Of a stretch of DNA of 36,968 nucleotides, positions 1-11,034 are shown piece after piece (position 1 is the stretch's first letter; each line of letters opens with the position of its first letter). The DNA lies in assembly GCA_013214695.1 (NCBI GenBank), contig JABSRX010000083.1, forward strand, positions 1-36,968, read 5' to 3'. The stretch comes from Rhizobiaceae bacterium. Its GTDB lineage: Bacteria; Pseudomonadota; Alphaproteobacteria; Rhizobiales; Rhizobiaceae. The notes below the pieces were generated by a model. It searched no databases and was not told the DNA's origin. It saw only the letters and a list, made by a program, of their open reading frames with translations. A program made the translations under genes and the position numbers.

Positions 1-215
1 AAGCCCTGATTCCGTGCCAGCGCATCTGCCGTCCGAAACCCAATGCCCCGAATGTCCTCAGCCAAGCGATACGGCTCGTTCGCAACGACCGCCTGCGCCG
101 CATCGCCATTGGCAACATAATTGACGCACACCGCAGCGCCCTGTTCGGCGGCAAGGCGTGCAACAGCGGCGCCAATGCCCCGACTGCCTCCGGTTATCAG
201 ATAGACCGGCGCCAC
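1..215 (-). CDS. Short-chain dehydrogenase/reductase, N-terminal part only; frame runs into a RecD2-like segment
   Basis: Partial gene, read from a GTG at 213-215 and running off the window start. It begins 3 bp after the sucB stop, so it looks like the next operon member; in rhizobia an SDR is commonly found between sucB and lpdA. Residues 4-44 are a classical SDR N-terminus: a beta strand VYLIT, then TGGSRGIG (residues 8-15, the NADP-binding TGxxxGIG motif) and VCVNY at 29-33. From about residue 45 the same open frame reads NEPYRLAEDIRGIGFRTADA, which is not SDR-like but matches the helix-hairpin-helix segment typical of RecD2-type helicases (PYxLAxxIxGIGFxTADxIA). SDR identity of the first 44 residues is firm. 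The second part is either a real fusion or, more likely, a chimeric join near a contig end. Confidence 0.7.
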   Translation of the reverse strand, partial: MAPVYLITGGSRGIGAAVARLAAEQGAAVCVNYVANGDAAQAVVANEPYRLAEDIRGIGFRTADALARNQG

Positions 216-218
216 AGC

Positions 219-1748
219 CTACAGGTCCAGCACGAGACGCTGTGGATCTTCCAGGCTTTCCTTAACCCGAACCAGGAAGGTCACCGCTTCCTTGCCGTCG
301 ACGATGCGGTGGTCATAGGACAGGGCCAGATACATCATCATTGCCGTCGTGATCTGACCGTTGCGCACCACCGGACGTTCCTCGATTTTGTGCATGCCAA
401 GAATACCGGATTGCGGTGCATTCAGGATCGGCGTCGACATCAGCGAGCCATAGACACCACCATTGGAGATGGTGAATGTGCCGCCCTGCATGTCGTCCAT
501 GCCGAGCTGGCCATCGCGCGCCTTGCGACCCAGATTACCGATTTCCTGTTCAATCTCCGCAATGCTCATCTGATCCGCATCGCGCACGACGGGAACCACG
601 AGACCTTTGTCAGTGCCAACCGCAACGCCGATATGCGCGTAGTTTTTGTAGACGATGTCGGTGCCGTCGATTTCCGCATTAACCGCCGGAATTTCCTTCA
701 GCGCATGGCAAACCGCTTTCGTAAAGAAGCCCATGAAGCCGAGCTTCACACCGTGCTTCTTCTCAAACAGTTCCTTGTAGCTTTTCCGCAGTTCCATCAC
801 CGGGCCCATATCGACTTCATTGAAAGTCGTCAGCATGGCGGCGGTGTTTTGAGCATCCTTGAGGCGGCGAGCAATGGTCTGACGCAGGCGTGTCATCCGC
901 ACGCGCTCCTCGCTTACTTCATCTTCAGCCGCCGATGGTGCCCGAGGCGCAGCGGCTGGAGCTGGTGCGGGAGCCGCAGAGGCTTTTTCGAGCGCCGCGA
1001 TGACATCGCCCTTCAACACCTGGCCGCGCTTGCCGGTGCCTGCAACAGAACCCGCGGCAACATTGTTGTCAGCCATCATCTTTGCCGCAGCTGGCGATGG
1101 AGCAGTGGCTGTCGCTGGGGCAGCGGCAGCGGCGGCGGCAGGAGCCGGGGCTGGTGCAGCACTCGCCGCAGCACCGGCACTGGCACCAGCTCGGATACGG
1201 CCAATGACGTCACCTGGTGCAATCACAGTTCCGGTTTCGGCGAGGATCTCCGCCAGAACGCCGGTGGCAGCAGCGGGCACATCCATGGCCGCCTTGTCGG
1301 TTTCCAGCTCAACCACCGGATCATCGATCGACAGCGCATCGCCAACCGCAACATGCCAGGTTCCTACTTCTGCTTCGGTCACCGATTCCCCGGCACTCGG
1401 GGCAATCACATCAATCAAGTCACCCGCAGCGCCCTCGGAGGCCGCAGGTGTGGCAGCAGCGGCAGGAGCAGCAGCGGCTGGTGCAGCGGCGGCGACGGCG
1501 GCGGCGCCACCCCCTTCACCCAAGGAACCCAGCAAAGCATCGACGCCAACCGTTTCACCTTCAGCAGCGACAATCTCTGCCAGCACTCCATCAGCCGGCG
1601 CCGGCACTTCCATGCTCACCTTGTCGGTTTCCAGTTCAACCAGCGGTTCGTCTGCCTTGACCGCATCGCCAGGCTGTTTGAGCCATTTGCCAATCGTCGC
1701 CTCGGTGACCGATTCGCCCAGGGTAGGAACGCGTATTTCAGTAGCCAT
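219..1748 (-). CDS. sucB: 2-oxoglutarate dehydrogenase E2, dihydrolipoyl succinyltransferase, two lipoyl domains
   Basis: Core acyltransferase (E2) of the 2-oxoglutarate dehydrogenase complex; moves the succinyl group from E1 to CoA in the cytoplasm. 509 residues. It has two lipoyl domains, with lipoyl-lysines in ETDKVSM (Lys43) and ETDKAAM (Lys152), each followed by a long Ala/Pro linker (about 81-108 and 188-222). A peripheral-subunit-binding domain lies at about 223-255 ([13 protein letters not shown]). The catalytic domain ends with DHRIVDG (about 479-485), carrying the HxxxD catalytic pair. Many E2o proteins, such as that of E. coli, have a single lipoyl domain and about 400 residues, so this is the long two-lipoyl form. 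It lies 73 bp after sucA on the same strand and 3 bp before the SDR. The Ala-rich linkers make long spurious frames on the other strand. Confidence 0.97.
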   Translation of the reverse strand: MATEIRVPTLGESVTEATIGKWLKQPGDAVKADEPLVELETDKVSMEVPAPADGVLAEIVAAEGETVGVDALLGSLGEGGGAAAVAAAAPAAAAPAAAATPAASEGAAGDLIDVIAPSAGESVTEAEVGTWHVAVGDALSIDDPVVELETDKAAMDVPAAATGVLAEILAETGTVIAPGDVIGRIRAGASAGAAASAAPAPAPAAAAAAAPATATAPSPAAAKMMADNNVAAGSVAGTGKRGQVLKGDVIAALEKASAAPAPAPAAAPRAPSAAEDEVSEERVRMTRLRQTIARRLKDAQNTAAMLTTFNEVDMGPVMELRKSYKELFEKKHGVKLGFMGFFTKAVCHALKEIPAVNAEIDGTDIVYKNYAHIGVAVGTDKGLVVPVVRDADQMSIAEIEQEIGNLGRKARDGQLGMDDMQGGTFTISNGGVYGSLMSTPILNAPQSGILGMHKIEERPVVRNGQITTAMMMYLALSYDHRIVDGKEAVTFLVRVKESLEDPQRLVLDL

Positions 1749-1821
1749 TATGCCAATCCCGTATGGTAATTTCTTTTGAGTCCGGCGCTGTCCCGCCGAT
1801 TATGGTTGGTTGAATTTCGTC

Positions 1822-4818
1822 TTATTCCGGATCGCCCAGGGCTTCCTCCAGGAAGGCCTCGAGTTGTGCCAGATGTTTTGACATCTGCCCCGTCGCCGGT
1901 GACGCAGCAGCCGGACGCCCTGCATAACGGGCGCGGACATGTGTGGCGCCGATATGCGCCAGCACCCACTCGACGTAAGGCTCGATGAAGCTCCATGCAC
2001 CCATGTTCTTAGGCTCTTCCTGGCACCATACGATTTCCGCCTGCTTGAAACGCGACAGTTCATTGATCAACGCCTTTGCCGGGAACGGATAGAGCTGTTC
2101 GACCCGCATCAGATAGATGTCGTTGATGCCCCGCTTCTCACGTTCTTCATAAAGGTCGAAATAGACCTTACCAGTACACAGCACGACGCGACGGATCTTG
2201 TCGTCCTTAACCAGTTTGATCTCTTCACCCTTAAGGACTTCGGCATCGTCCCACAGCAAACGGTGGAAAGTGGTATCCTCGCCGAACTCATCCAACCGCG
2301 AGACGGCCCGCTTGTGACGCAGCAGGCTTTTTGGCGTCATGATGACCAGCGGCTTGCGGAACTCGCGGCGTAACTGACGGCGCAGAATGTGGAAATAGTT
2401 GGCGGGTGTCGTGCAGTTGGCGACCTGCATATTGTCTTCCGCACAGGATTGCAGGAAGCGCTCCAAGCGGCCAGACGAGTGCTCAGGCCCCTGGCCTTCG
2501 TAGCCATGGGGCAGCAGCATGACCAAGCCGCACATGCGCAACCACTTACGCTCACCAGATGAAATGAACTGGTCAATCACAACCTGAGCACCGTTGACGA
2601 AGTCACCAAACTGGGCTTCCCAGATGATCAGACCATTCGGCTCTGCCAGCGAGTATCCATATTCGTAGCCCAGCACAGCTTCCTCCGAGAGCATCGAGTT
2701 GATGACCTCATAACCGGCCGCGCCCTCACCAAGATTTTCCAACGGAATATAACGGCTCTCATCTTTCTGATCGTAGAGCACGGAATGGCGCTGCGAGAAC
2801 GTACCGCGTTCGCAATCCTGACCGGACAAACGCACCTTGATGCCTTCCATCTGAAGCGAGCCAAAAGCCAGCGCTTCACCGGTTGCCCAGTCAAGACCGT
2901 TACCGGATTCGATCATCTTGGCGCGGTTTTCCATGAAACGCTTGATGGTCCGGTGGACTTCAAAATTTTCGGGCACCTTGGTGATGGCCTGACCGATGGT
3001 CTTCAATTCCTCGAGCGGCACACCGGTCTGTCCGCGCCGGGCCCCATCAGGACCATCAGCGACCTTCAGGCCCGACCAGGCGCCGTCGAGCCAGTCAGCC
3101 TTGTTGGGCTTGAAGTTTTCGGCTGCCTCAAAGTCGGCATCCAGCTTGGCGCGGAAGGCCGCAACCTGCTCGTCCTTACCGGTTTCGCTGAGCAAGCCTT
3201 CCTGCACCAAACGATCGGCATATTTGGTCAAGGTCGACGCATGCTGCTTGATTTCGCGGTACATGATCGGCTGGGTGAATGCCGGCTCATCGCCTTCATT
3301 GTGGCCGTAACGACGATAGCAGAACATGTCGATGACAACCGGCTTGCCAAATTTCTGACGGAACTCGACAGCTACCTTGGCCGCGTAAACAACGGCTTCG
3401 GGATCATCACCATTCACATGGAAGATCGGCGCCTCGATCATCTTTGCCACATCGGACGGATAGGGCGACGAGCGTGAGAAGCGTGGGTTGGTCGTAAAAC
3501 CAATCTGGTTGTTGATGATGACGTGGATCGAACCGCCGGTAATGTGACCTTTCAGCCCCGAAAGGCCGAAACATTCAGCGACAACGCCCTGGCCTGCAAA
3601 CGCCGCATCGCCGTGCAGCAAGAGCGGCAACACGCCGGATCGATCGCGGGTACCGTCCTCGCGCTTCGGCTTGAGCTGATCCTGTTTCGCCCGGGCCTTG
3701 CCCAGAACCACGGGATTGACGATTTCCAGATGCGACGGGTTGGCAGTCAGGGACAGATGGACACTGTTGCCATCAAACTCGCGGTCCGAGCTGGCGCCGA
3801 GATGGTATTTGACGTCGCCGGAGCCCTCGACCTCGTCGGGCTTGAACGAACCGCCCTTGAATTCATGGAACACAGCCGTGAACGGCTTGCTCATCACATT
3901 GGTCAGCACGTTCAGGCGCCCACGGTGGGCCATGCCCAGGATGATGTCTTGAACACCCAGCTGGCCGCCGCGCTTGATGATCTGCTCCAGCGCCGGGATC
4001 AACGATTCGCCGCCGTCCAGACCAAAGCGCTTGGTGCCCTTGTATTTGACGTCAAGAAACTTCTCGAACCCCTCGGCCTCGACCAGCTTGTTCATGATCG
4101 CCAGCTTGCCGTTTTTGGTGAATTCGATGCTCTTGTCCGGGCCTTCGATGCGCTCCTGAATCCAGGATTTTTCCGCCGGGTTGGAGATGTGCATGAATTC
4201 CACGCCGAGGGTGGAACAATAGGTGCGTTTGAGAATTTCCAGCATTTGCGGGATGGTCGCAAAATCCATACCCAGCACTTTGTCGAGGAAGATCGGGCGA
4301 TCGTAGTCTTCCGGCGTGAATCCATAGGAAGACGGATGCAATTCGTTGTGGTCTTCCTTGTTGCCGGCAATGCCCAGTGGGTCCAGATCGGCATGAAGAT
4401 GACCGCGCATGCGGTAGGCACGGACCATCATAATGGCGCGGATGGAATCCCGGGTGGCCTGCTGAACATCGACTGCAGGCGTCTGGCCGATTGTACTCGC
4501 TGCCGCGGCCTGTTTGATGCGGGCCTCGACTTTGGCGTCTGAGATAACCTCATCATCCGCCCAATGGCCGTCCAGCGCTGAAACCAATTCACCATTTGCG
4601 GCAATCGGCCAGTTCTGTTTCTTCCACGAAGCGCCCTGTGCGTTCTTGATGATGTCGTCGGCTTCGTCGCCAAGACCCTCAAAAAAGTTCTTCCAGTCGA
4701 CACTTACCGAAGCCGGATTGTCGCGATACTGGGCGTAAAGCTCCTCAATATATCCGGCGTTGCCGCCATACAGAAAGGACGTATTGGCAAAAGCTTCGTT
4801 TGCTTCTTGTCTGGCCAT
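1822..4818 (-). CDS. sucA: 2-oxoglutarate dehydrogenase E1 component
   Basis: Thiamine-diphosphate-dependent E1 subunit that decarboxylates 2-oxoglutarate and succinylates the E2 lipoyl group. 998 residues, a usual length for alphaproteobacterial OdhA. The N-terminus (ANTSFLYGGNAGYIEELY) is the E2-binding helix region found in this family. Recognisable blocks are GMAHRGRLNVL, HGDAAFAGQG, the ThDP/Mg motif region beginning HVNGDDPEAV and continuing through CYRRYGHNEGDEPAFTQP, and the C-terminal transketolase-like part with LPHGYEGQGPEHSSGRLERF. Start ATG at 4818, 69 bp downstream of the sucD stop, so it sits in the sucCD-sucAB transcription unit. No frameshift or missing motif seen. Confidence 0.98.
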   Translation of the reverse strand: MARQEANEAFANTSFLYGGNAGYIEELYAQYRDNPASVSVDWKNFFEGLGDEADDIIKNAQGASWKKQNWPIAANGELVSALDGHWADDEVISDAKVEARIKQAAAASTIGQTPAVDVQQATRDSIRAIMMVRAYRMRGHLHADLDPLGIAGNKEDHNELHPSSYGFTPEDYDRPIFLDKVLGMDFATIPQMLEILKRTYCSTLGVEFMHISNPAEKSWIQERIEGPDKSIEFTKNGKLAIMNKLVEAEGFEKFLDVKYKGTKRFGLDGGESLIPALEQIIKRGGQLGVQDIILGMAHRGRLNVLTNVMSKPFTAVFHEFKGGSFKPDEVEGSGDVKYHLGASSDREFDGNSVHLSLTANPSHLEIVNPVVLGKARAKQDQLKPKREDGTRDRSGVLPLLLHGDAAFAGQGVVAECFGLSGLKGHITGGSIHVIINNQIGFTTNPRFSRSSPYPSDVAKMIEAPIFHVNGDDPEAVVYAAKVAVEFRQKFGKPVVIDMFCYRRYGHNEGDEPAFTQPIMYREIKQHASTLTKYADRLVQEGLLSETGKDEQVAAFRAKLDADFEAAENFKPNKADWLDGAWSGLKVADGPDGARRGQTGVPLEELKTIGQAITKVPENFEVHRTIKRFMENRAKMIESGNGLDWATGEALAFGSLQMEGIKVRLSGQDCERGTFSQRHSVLYDQKDESRYIPLENLGEGAAGYEVINSMLSEEAVLGYEYGYSLAEPNGLIIWEAQFGDFVNGAQVVIDQFISSGERKWLRMCGLVMLLPHGYEGQGPEHSSGRLERFLQSCAEDNMQVANCTTPANYFHILRRQLRREFRKPLVIMTPKSLLRHKRAVSRLDEFGEDTTFHRLLWDDAEVLKGEEIKLVKDDKIRRVVLCTGKVYFDLYEEREKRGINDIYLMRVEQLYPFPAKALINELSRFKQAEIVWCQEEPKNMGAWSFIEPYVEWVLAHIGATHVRARYAGRPAAASPATGQMSKHLAQLEAFLEEALGDPE

Positions 4819-4887
4819 TGTCTTTTTCGAGGTTTCCCTCGCCTCCGCATCTGGCCGAGCCGGCTGCGCCGTCCCGGCCGTTTTGAT

Positions 4888-5793
4888 TTAGTCGTTCAAC
4901 AGGGCAATCAAAGTTTCACCAAGCTTGGCAGGTGACGGCGAAACGCGAATGCCGGCCGCTTCCATCGCTGCGATCTTGTCGTCAGCACCGCCCTTACCAC
5001 CGGAGACCACAGCACCGGCGTGACCCATGGTGCGGCCTGGAGGTGCTGTGCGACCGGCGATAAAGCCGACGGTCGGCTTGGAGCGGCCCTTCTTGGCCTC
5101 GTCGATCAGGAACTGAGATGCATCTTCCTCTGCAGAACCACCAATCTCACCGATCATGATGATCGATTCGGTTTCGTCGTCAGCAAGGAACATCTCCAAT
5201 ACGTCGATGAACTCGGTGCCCTTGACCGGGTCGCCGCCGATACCAACGGCCGTTGTCTGGCCGAGACCGGCATTCGTGGTCTGGAAAACAGCTTCATATG
5301 TCAGTGTGCCGGACCGTGACAGAATTCCGACATTGCCCTTCTTGAAGATGCTGCCCGGCATGATGCCGATCTTGCATTCATCCGGGGTCAGAATACCCGG
5401 GCAATTGGGGCCGACCAGGCGTGAATTCGACTTGATCAGCTTTTCCTTGACCCGCACCATATCCAGTACAGGCACGCCCTCGGTGATGGCGATGATCAAA
5501 GGAATTTCAGCATCAATGGCTTCTTCGATGGCCGCAGCGCATCCAGCCGGTGGCACGTAAATCACCGAAGCATTGGCGCCGGTGACTTCCTTGGCCTCGG
5601 CAACAGTCGCGAAAATCGGCAGATCGCCGGTTCCGTTGGACGCAGTCCAGGTCTCGCCACCCTTCTTGGGATGGGTTCCAGCAACCATCTGGGTGCCGTG
5701 ATAAGCCAAAGCCTGTTCGGTATGGAAGGTGCCCGTTTTGCCGGTCAAGCCTTGCACGATGACTTTGGTGTCTTTGTCGATAAGGATGGACAT
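4888..5793 (-). CDS. sucD: Succinyl-CoA synthetase alpha subunit
   Basis: Alpha subunit of succinate-CoA ligase; binds CoA and carries the phosphohistidine during substrate-level phosphorylation. 301 residues. The N-terminal CoA-binding Rossmann domain shows [12 protein letters not shown]. The central part has LVGPNCPGI and [17 protein letters not shown]. The active-site histidine lies in [16 protein letters not shown] at about residue 258. It is preceded by the unknown exported protein gene with a 25-bp gap rather than directly by sucC, which is unusual. It is followed 69 bp later by sucA. Start ATG at 5793 fits the family N-terminus [15 protein letters not shown]. Confidence 0.97.
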   Translation of the reverse strand: MSILIDKDTKVIVQGLTGKTGTFHTEQALAYHGTQMVAGTHPKKGGETWTASNGTGDLPIFATVAEAKEVTGANASVIYVPPAGCAAAIEEAIDAEIPLIIAITEGVPVLDMVRVKEKLIKSNSRLVGPNCPGILTPDECKIGIMPGSIFKKGNVGILSRSGTLTYEAVFQTTNAGLGQTTAVGIGGDPVKGTEFIDVLEMFLADDETESIIMIGEIGGSAEEDASQFLIDEAKKGRSKPTVGFIAGRTAPPGRTMGHAGAVVSGGKGGADDKIAAMEAAGIRVSPSPAKLGETLIALLND

Positions 5794-5818
5794 CTTTGAG
5801 ATGACTCCGTTTGTTCAG

Positions 5819-6387
5819 TTATCTTTGAATAATGGTGACGTTCAGCAAACCGCCCTTGTTGGTCGGCGGTGCCTTGGCGAACAGGAAGACTTTCAGATCG
5901 TCATTGCCGCCGGCCCAGGTTGTTGTCCGCAACAAACCTTCAGGAACGTCAGTTGAAATCGGCTGCTTGCCAGCCAGACGCTGCATATTGGCCATGAATT
6001 CGGTTGCATCCTGCTGGTCATCAAGAACCATGGAGCAGGACGTCGCTGTGCCGTTTGCCAGATCCGGGAAAGATTCTTTCATCTTGTCCGTAAGACCCGC
6101 CTGGGTGATCCCAACGCGGAACAGGCGTTCGCCGACCTGAACGTCCCAGCCGCGCAAAACCGACGGGTTTTCGTAGCTTCTGAATTCGGTCAGCTCTTCA
6201 TCGGTGATCGACTTCCAGGCCAGCTCCAAAGCCATTTCCTGAATGGCATCCAGATTGGGGACCTGTGCATAGCAAATGCGGTTGAAGACATAGACCGGAT
6301 CCGGGTTTTCATCATTGGCAAATGACGGGCTTGCCGAAACACTGGCGAGCAGGACGCCCGCCGCCAAAACTGATTTCATCATCGACA

Positions 6388-6388
<1 letters not shown>
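5819..6388 (-). CDS. Unknown exported protein lodged between sucC and sucD
   Basis: Not recognised. 189 residues with a Sec-type signal peptide: basic/Met start MSMMK, hydrophobic stretch [13 protein letters not shown], likely cleavage after PSFA near residue 24. The mature protein has two cysteines, in NRICYAQVP and ATSCSMV, that could form a disulfide in the periplasm; no catalytic motif or membrane segment is evident. The ATG overlaps the sucC stop as TGATG (6386-6390), which implies translational coupling, and sucD follows after 25 bp. It is therefore made together with succinyl-CoA synthetase, although its predicted location is outside the cytoplasm. Codon use looks like the neighbours. 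Why an envelope protein is coupled to sucCD is unknown; I do not assign a function. Confidence 0.85.
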
Positions 6389-7581
<1,193 letters not shown>

Positions 7582-7653
7582 GAAGGTTTTCGCTTTCTCC
7601 CAGCGACCCGGATTGGGATCTTTAATCCGCCATCGGGCCAGTTCTTGTAGAGT

Positions 7654-7682
7654 GTCAGGCAAGCGGCTGACGCCTGCCTGAC
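7654..7682 (-). promoter_or_regulatory. Stem-loop between mdh and sucC
   Basis: Arms GTCAGGCA (7654-7661) and TGCCTGAC (7675-7682) are exact inverted repeats, continued inward by GCG/CGC after one mismatch. It starts 14 bp after the mdh stop. Downstream in the transcript there is no T-run, so it is not a standard intrinsic terminator. It may stabilise or process the mdh end of the operon mRNA, or moderate read-through into sucC. The structure is seen; the role is inference. Confidence 0.5.
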
Positions 7683-7695
7683 AATATTCGTTGGG

Positions 7696-8712
<1,017 letters not shown>

Positions 8713-8879
8713 GAAAAGGTCTTACAACAGAATCCAAAAATGACAACATTGCGCGTCGTTAAATTTGCCCCCTGGGTCGCATTTGAAGGGATAATTCGGC
8801 GATTCGCCCCAACGATTACGTGAATAGCCCGTGACGACTGGTGTGAGACTGATCATTTGGGGACGGCGATTTGGCCGGT

Positions 8880-10100
8880 TCAGGCCAGATTCTGGCGATC
8901 CAGCCATTCTTCGCTCTGCATTTCGCGCAATCGGGAAATTGTACGCTCAAATTCGAACGCTTCGGTACCGTGATCGACATTATAGAGCTTCGACGGCCGT
9001 TCTTCTGCGCTGACGATGAGAATTCGCCCCTGATCATAAAGGGTATCGATTAGTGCGATGAAGCGTTTGGCGGCGTTCTTGTCGGCGAACTCCATGACCG
9101 GCACATGTTCCAGGAACAGAGTATGGAAGCGTTCCGTCAATGCCAGATAGTCGCCCGCCCCCAGCGGACGCTTGCACAGGGCATCAAAGCTCTCCCGCAC
9201 CAAACCCCCGCAGGTTTGGGCGAAATCCAGCTGGCGACCCGCCACTTCGATGCTGGCCGGCTCGACGATCAGTCCATCTGTCATCTCGCGCCAAAGTCCA
9301 TCGAGCTGAGCATCCGCATCATCACCAACCATATAAGTACGGTGGTTGCCCAGCAGCTCCATGCGGTAATCGGTTGCGGAGGCAAGTTCCATCACCACCA
9401 TGCGTTCCTTGACCAAGGCGATGAACGGCAAAAAGAAGGAACGGTTGAGGCCATCCTTGTAGAGCCCGTCGGGCTGGACGTTTGACGTTGCAACGACAGT
9501 TACACCGTGACCAAACAGGCCGGTAAACAGGCGGCCCAGCAACATGGCATCAGCCACATCGGTCACCGCAAACTCGTCAAAACACAGAAGTTGCGATTCC
9601 TTGGCCAATTCCGCGGCCAACGGGGGAATGGGATCAGCTGAACGCTCCTTGGCGGTCTTCTGCTGCTGTCGCCAGGCGTGAATGCGGGCGTGAACGTCCA
9701 GCATGAAAGCGTGGAAATGAACCCGCCGCTTCGGCGGCGCCCCTTTACCGGCCGGCGCAAGATCGAAGAAACGGTCCATCAGCATGGTTTTGCCGCGGCC
9801 AACCCCGCCCCAGAGATAAAGACCACGCACAGAATCATCCGCCACACGCGGCTTCTTGCCAAACAACCAACCAAGAGCGCTTTTCTTGTTGCCCAGTTTG
9901 GGGGCGTGGAGTTCATCCAAGATGTCGTCAAGCGCCTCAATGGCCTTGGCCTGGGCAGTGTCGGGTTTTAATTGCCCCTGCTCTATGGCAGCGGCAATCT
10001 CGCCGGACAGGCGGCGCTGTTTAGATGCATGGTTGGGATTTGCAGCCGGATTGGAAACGGCTGCATCCGGCGACGAAGACGCGTGATCATCCGTTGTCAT
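8880..10100 (-). CDS. zapE: Cell division protein ZapE (AFG1-like ATPase)
   Basis: AFG1/ZapE family AAA-like ATPase; in E. coli ZapE acts on the Z-ring, and the mitochondrial homologue Afg1/Lace1 works in inner-membrane protein quality control. 406 residues. Walker A is GGVGRGKTML and Walker B is LLCFDEFAVTDVADAM; the family block VHFHAFMLDVHARIH lies between them. ATSNVQPDGLYKDGLNRSFFLPF and the C-terminal RFIALIDTLYDQG are also typical. The first 30 residues are low-complexity and poorly conserved, so the exact start is less sure than the body. In many rhizobia zapE lies immediately upstream of mdh, as here. It has its own upstream region and is separated from mdh by 221 bp. Confidence 0.95.
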   Translation of the reverse strand: MTTDDHASSSPDAAVSNPAANPNHASKQRRLSGEIAAAIEQGQLKPDTAQAKAIEALDDILDELHAPKLGNKKSALGWLFGKKPRVADDSVRGLYLWGGVGRGKTMLMDRFFDLAPAGKGAPPKRRVHFHAFMLDVHARIHAWRQQQKTAKERSADPIPPLAAELAKESQLLCFDEFAVTDVADAMLLGRLFTGLFGHGVTVVATSNVQPDGLYKDGLNRSFFLPFIALVKERMVVMELASATDYRMELLGNHRTYMVGDDADAQLDGLWREMTDGLIVEPASIEVAGRQLDFAQTCGGLVRESFDALCKRPLGAGDYLALTERFHTLFLEHVPVMEFADKNAAKRFIALIDTLYDQGRILIVSAEERPSKLYNVDHGTEAFEFERTISRLREMQSEEWLDRQNLA

Positions 10101-10168
10101 GGGTGGAAATTGCGACCTTCGCGCCTAATCTTCGCCAAGTCGGTTTACCCGACCGAAACAGTGTCCAA

Positions 10169-10801
10169 TCAGCGTGTGAACGAAATGGCCCCACCGCCGT
10201 TGGTGGATCCGTCATAGCGCTGATCGCTGGAACGATAAAGCGTTGCAGCCGTTCCGCCCGCAGAATTCACCAACACAACCTGTTTGTCTTTCACATCCCA
10301 GGCCTGAACGTCCGAAATAGCAGGCGCCGAACAGCCGCGGGAAGCAGCACGATAGCCGCCAGACCACTTGGTTAAGGCCAGGAAGATCTGACAGTTCGAG
10401 CCCGCTGTGCTCACCGTCCATGCACCGACCATGGCTTGTCTTGTCACAGGTTGGGCATTGGCTGGCGGCTGCAGGCTGGCAACCTGGTTGTTGTTTTCCT
10501 GGCCAGGAAGCACGGGAACCCCGTTCGCATCGACATTCGTGCCGTCAGCGTTTGGCGTTACCGGTTGCAACTCACCCTGCTGCACTGGTGTCAGTGGCGC
10601 GGGTTCCAGCGAGATCGGCTGCTGCTGTCTGGGCAAGCGGTCACCAGAATAGAAGCCGGACGTGCGCTGACATCCGGTCAGCACCAGGGCTCCCATCAGT
10701 ACAAGCGGCGCATAGCGCAACACCGAGCGTGTCAGGCCACGCCCCATTGCGCCTTCACCCATGTGATCCATGGTCATTTCTTGTTTCATCTTAACCGCCA
10801 T
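10169..10801 (-). CDS. Omp19/AprI-type protease-inhibitor lipoprotein
   Basis: Outer-membrane lipoprotein with a C-terminal AprI/Inh-like beta-barrel inhibitor domain, related to Brucella Omp19, which inhibits proteases. Up to 210 residues. A lipobox LVLTGC follows a hydrophobic segment (YAPLVLMGALVLTGC), giving a lipidated cysteine at about residue 44. A Pro/Gln-rich linker follows, then the domain: VGAWTVSTAGSNCQIFL, GGYRAASRGCSAP and a C-terminal RYDGSTNGGGAISFTR. The two domain cysteines match the family disulfide. The start is uncertain: the ATG at 10801 gives a long N-region, while ATGs further in (for example 10747) would give a more normal signal peptide with GAAGG just upstream. Downstream zapE is only about 70 bp away. 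Confidence 0.88.
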   Translation of the reverse strand: MAVKMKQEMTMDHMGEGAMGRGLTRSVLRYAPLVLMGALVLTGCQRTSGFYSGDRLPRQQQPISLEPAPLTPVQQGELQPVTPNADGTNVDANGVPVLPGQENNNQVASLQPPANAQPVTRQAMVGAWTVSTAGSNCQIFLALTKWSGGYRAASRGCSAPAISDVQAWDVKDKQVVLVNSAGGTAATLYRSSDQRYDGSTNGGGAISFTR

Positions 10802-10823
10802 TCAGTCCATTCCCGACCTACTC

Positions 10824-10846
10824 ATATTCATGAAAAACGTGAATAT
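10824..10846. promoter_or_regulatory. Inverted repeat upstream of the Omp19-like gene
   Basis: ATATTCA (10824-10830) and TGAATAT (10840-10846) form an exact 7-bp dyad with a 9-bp centre, 23-45 bp before the ATG at 10801. A position inside the promoter region suggests an operator, but no regulator is known and AT-rich dyads arise by chance. Confidence 0.3.
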
Positions 10847-10970
10847 TGAGGCCAATCCCTCTCGCTTAGTCCATTAATTCGACATTTTCCTAACTTTCAG
10901 AAACTGAATATAGGGTGAACATCTTATTAATAGGTGAATGCGACGCCAATGATCGGCAGTTTGGCAGGGA

Positions 10971-11007
10971 ATAAACAAATTGGCCAGAACCTTTCGATTC
11001 TGGCCAA
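10971..11007 (-). terminator. Intrinsic terminator after msrA
   Basis: Perfect 10-bp stem TTGGCCAGAA / TTCTGGCCAA (10980-10989 with 10998-11007) and an 8-nt loop. In the minus-strand transcript it is followed by TTTGTTTAT. It lies 27 bp after the msrA stop, as expected for a rho-independent terminator. Confidence 0.8.
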
Positions 11008-11034
11008 CCAGCGGATCGTACAGGGTATTTGCGA

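Noticed and set aside
309-1769. Long open frames on the plus strand opposite sucB (up to 486 codons)
   Set aside because: Mirror of the GC-rich, Ala/Pro-rich sucB linkers; the translations are low-complexity or resemble no protein, and sucB is certain.
7582-7662. Extended N-terminus of sucC
   Set aside because: The 27 extra residues are not in the family, overlap a stem-loop, and the standard MNIHEYQAK start is present at 7581.
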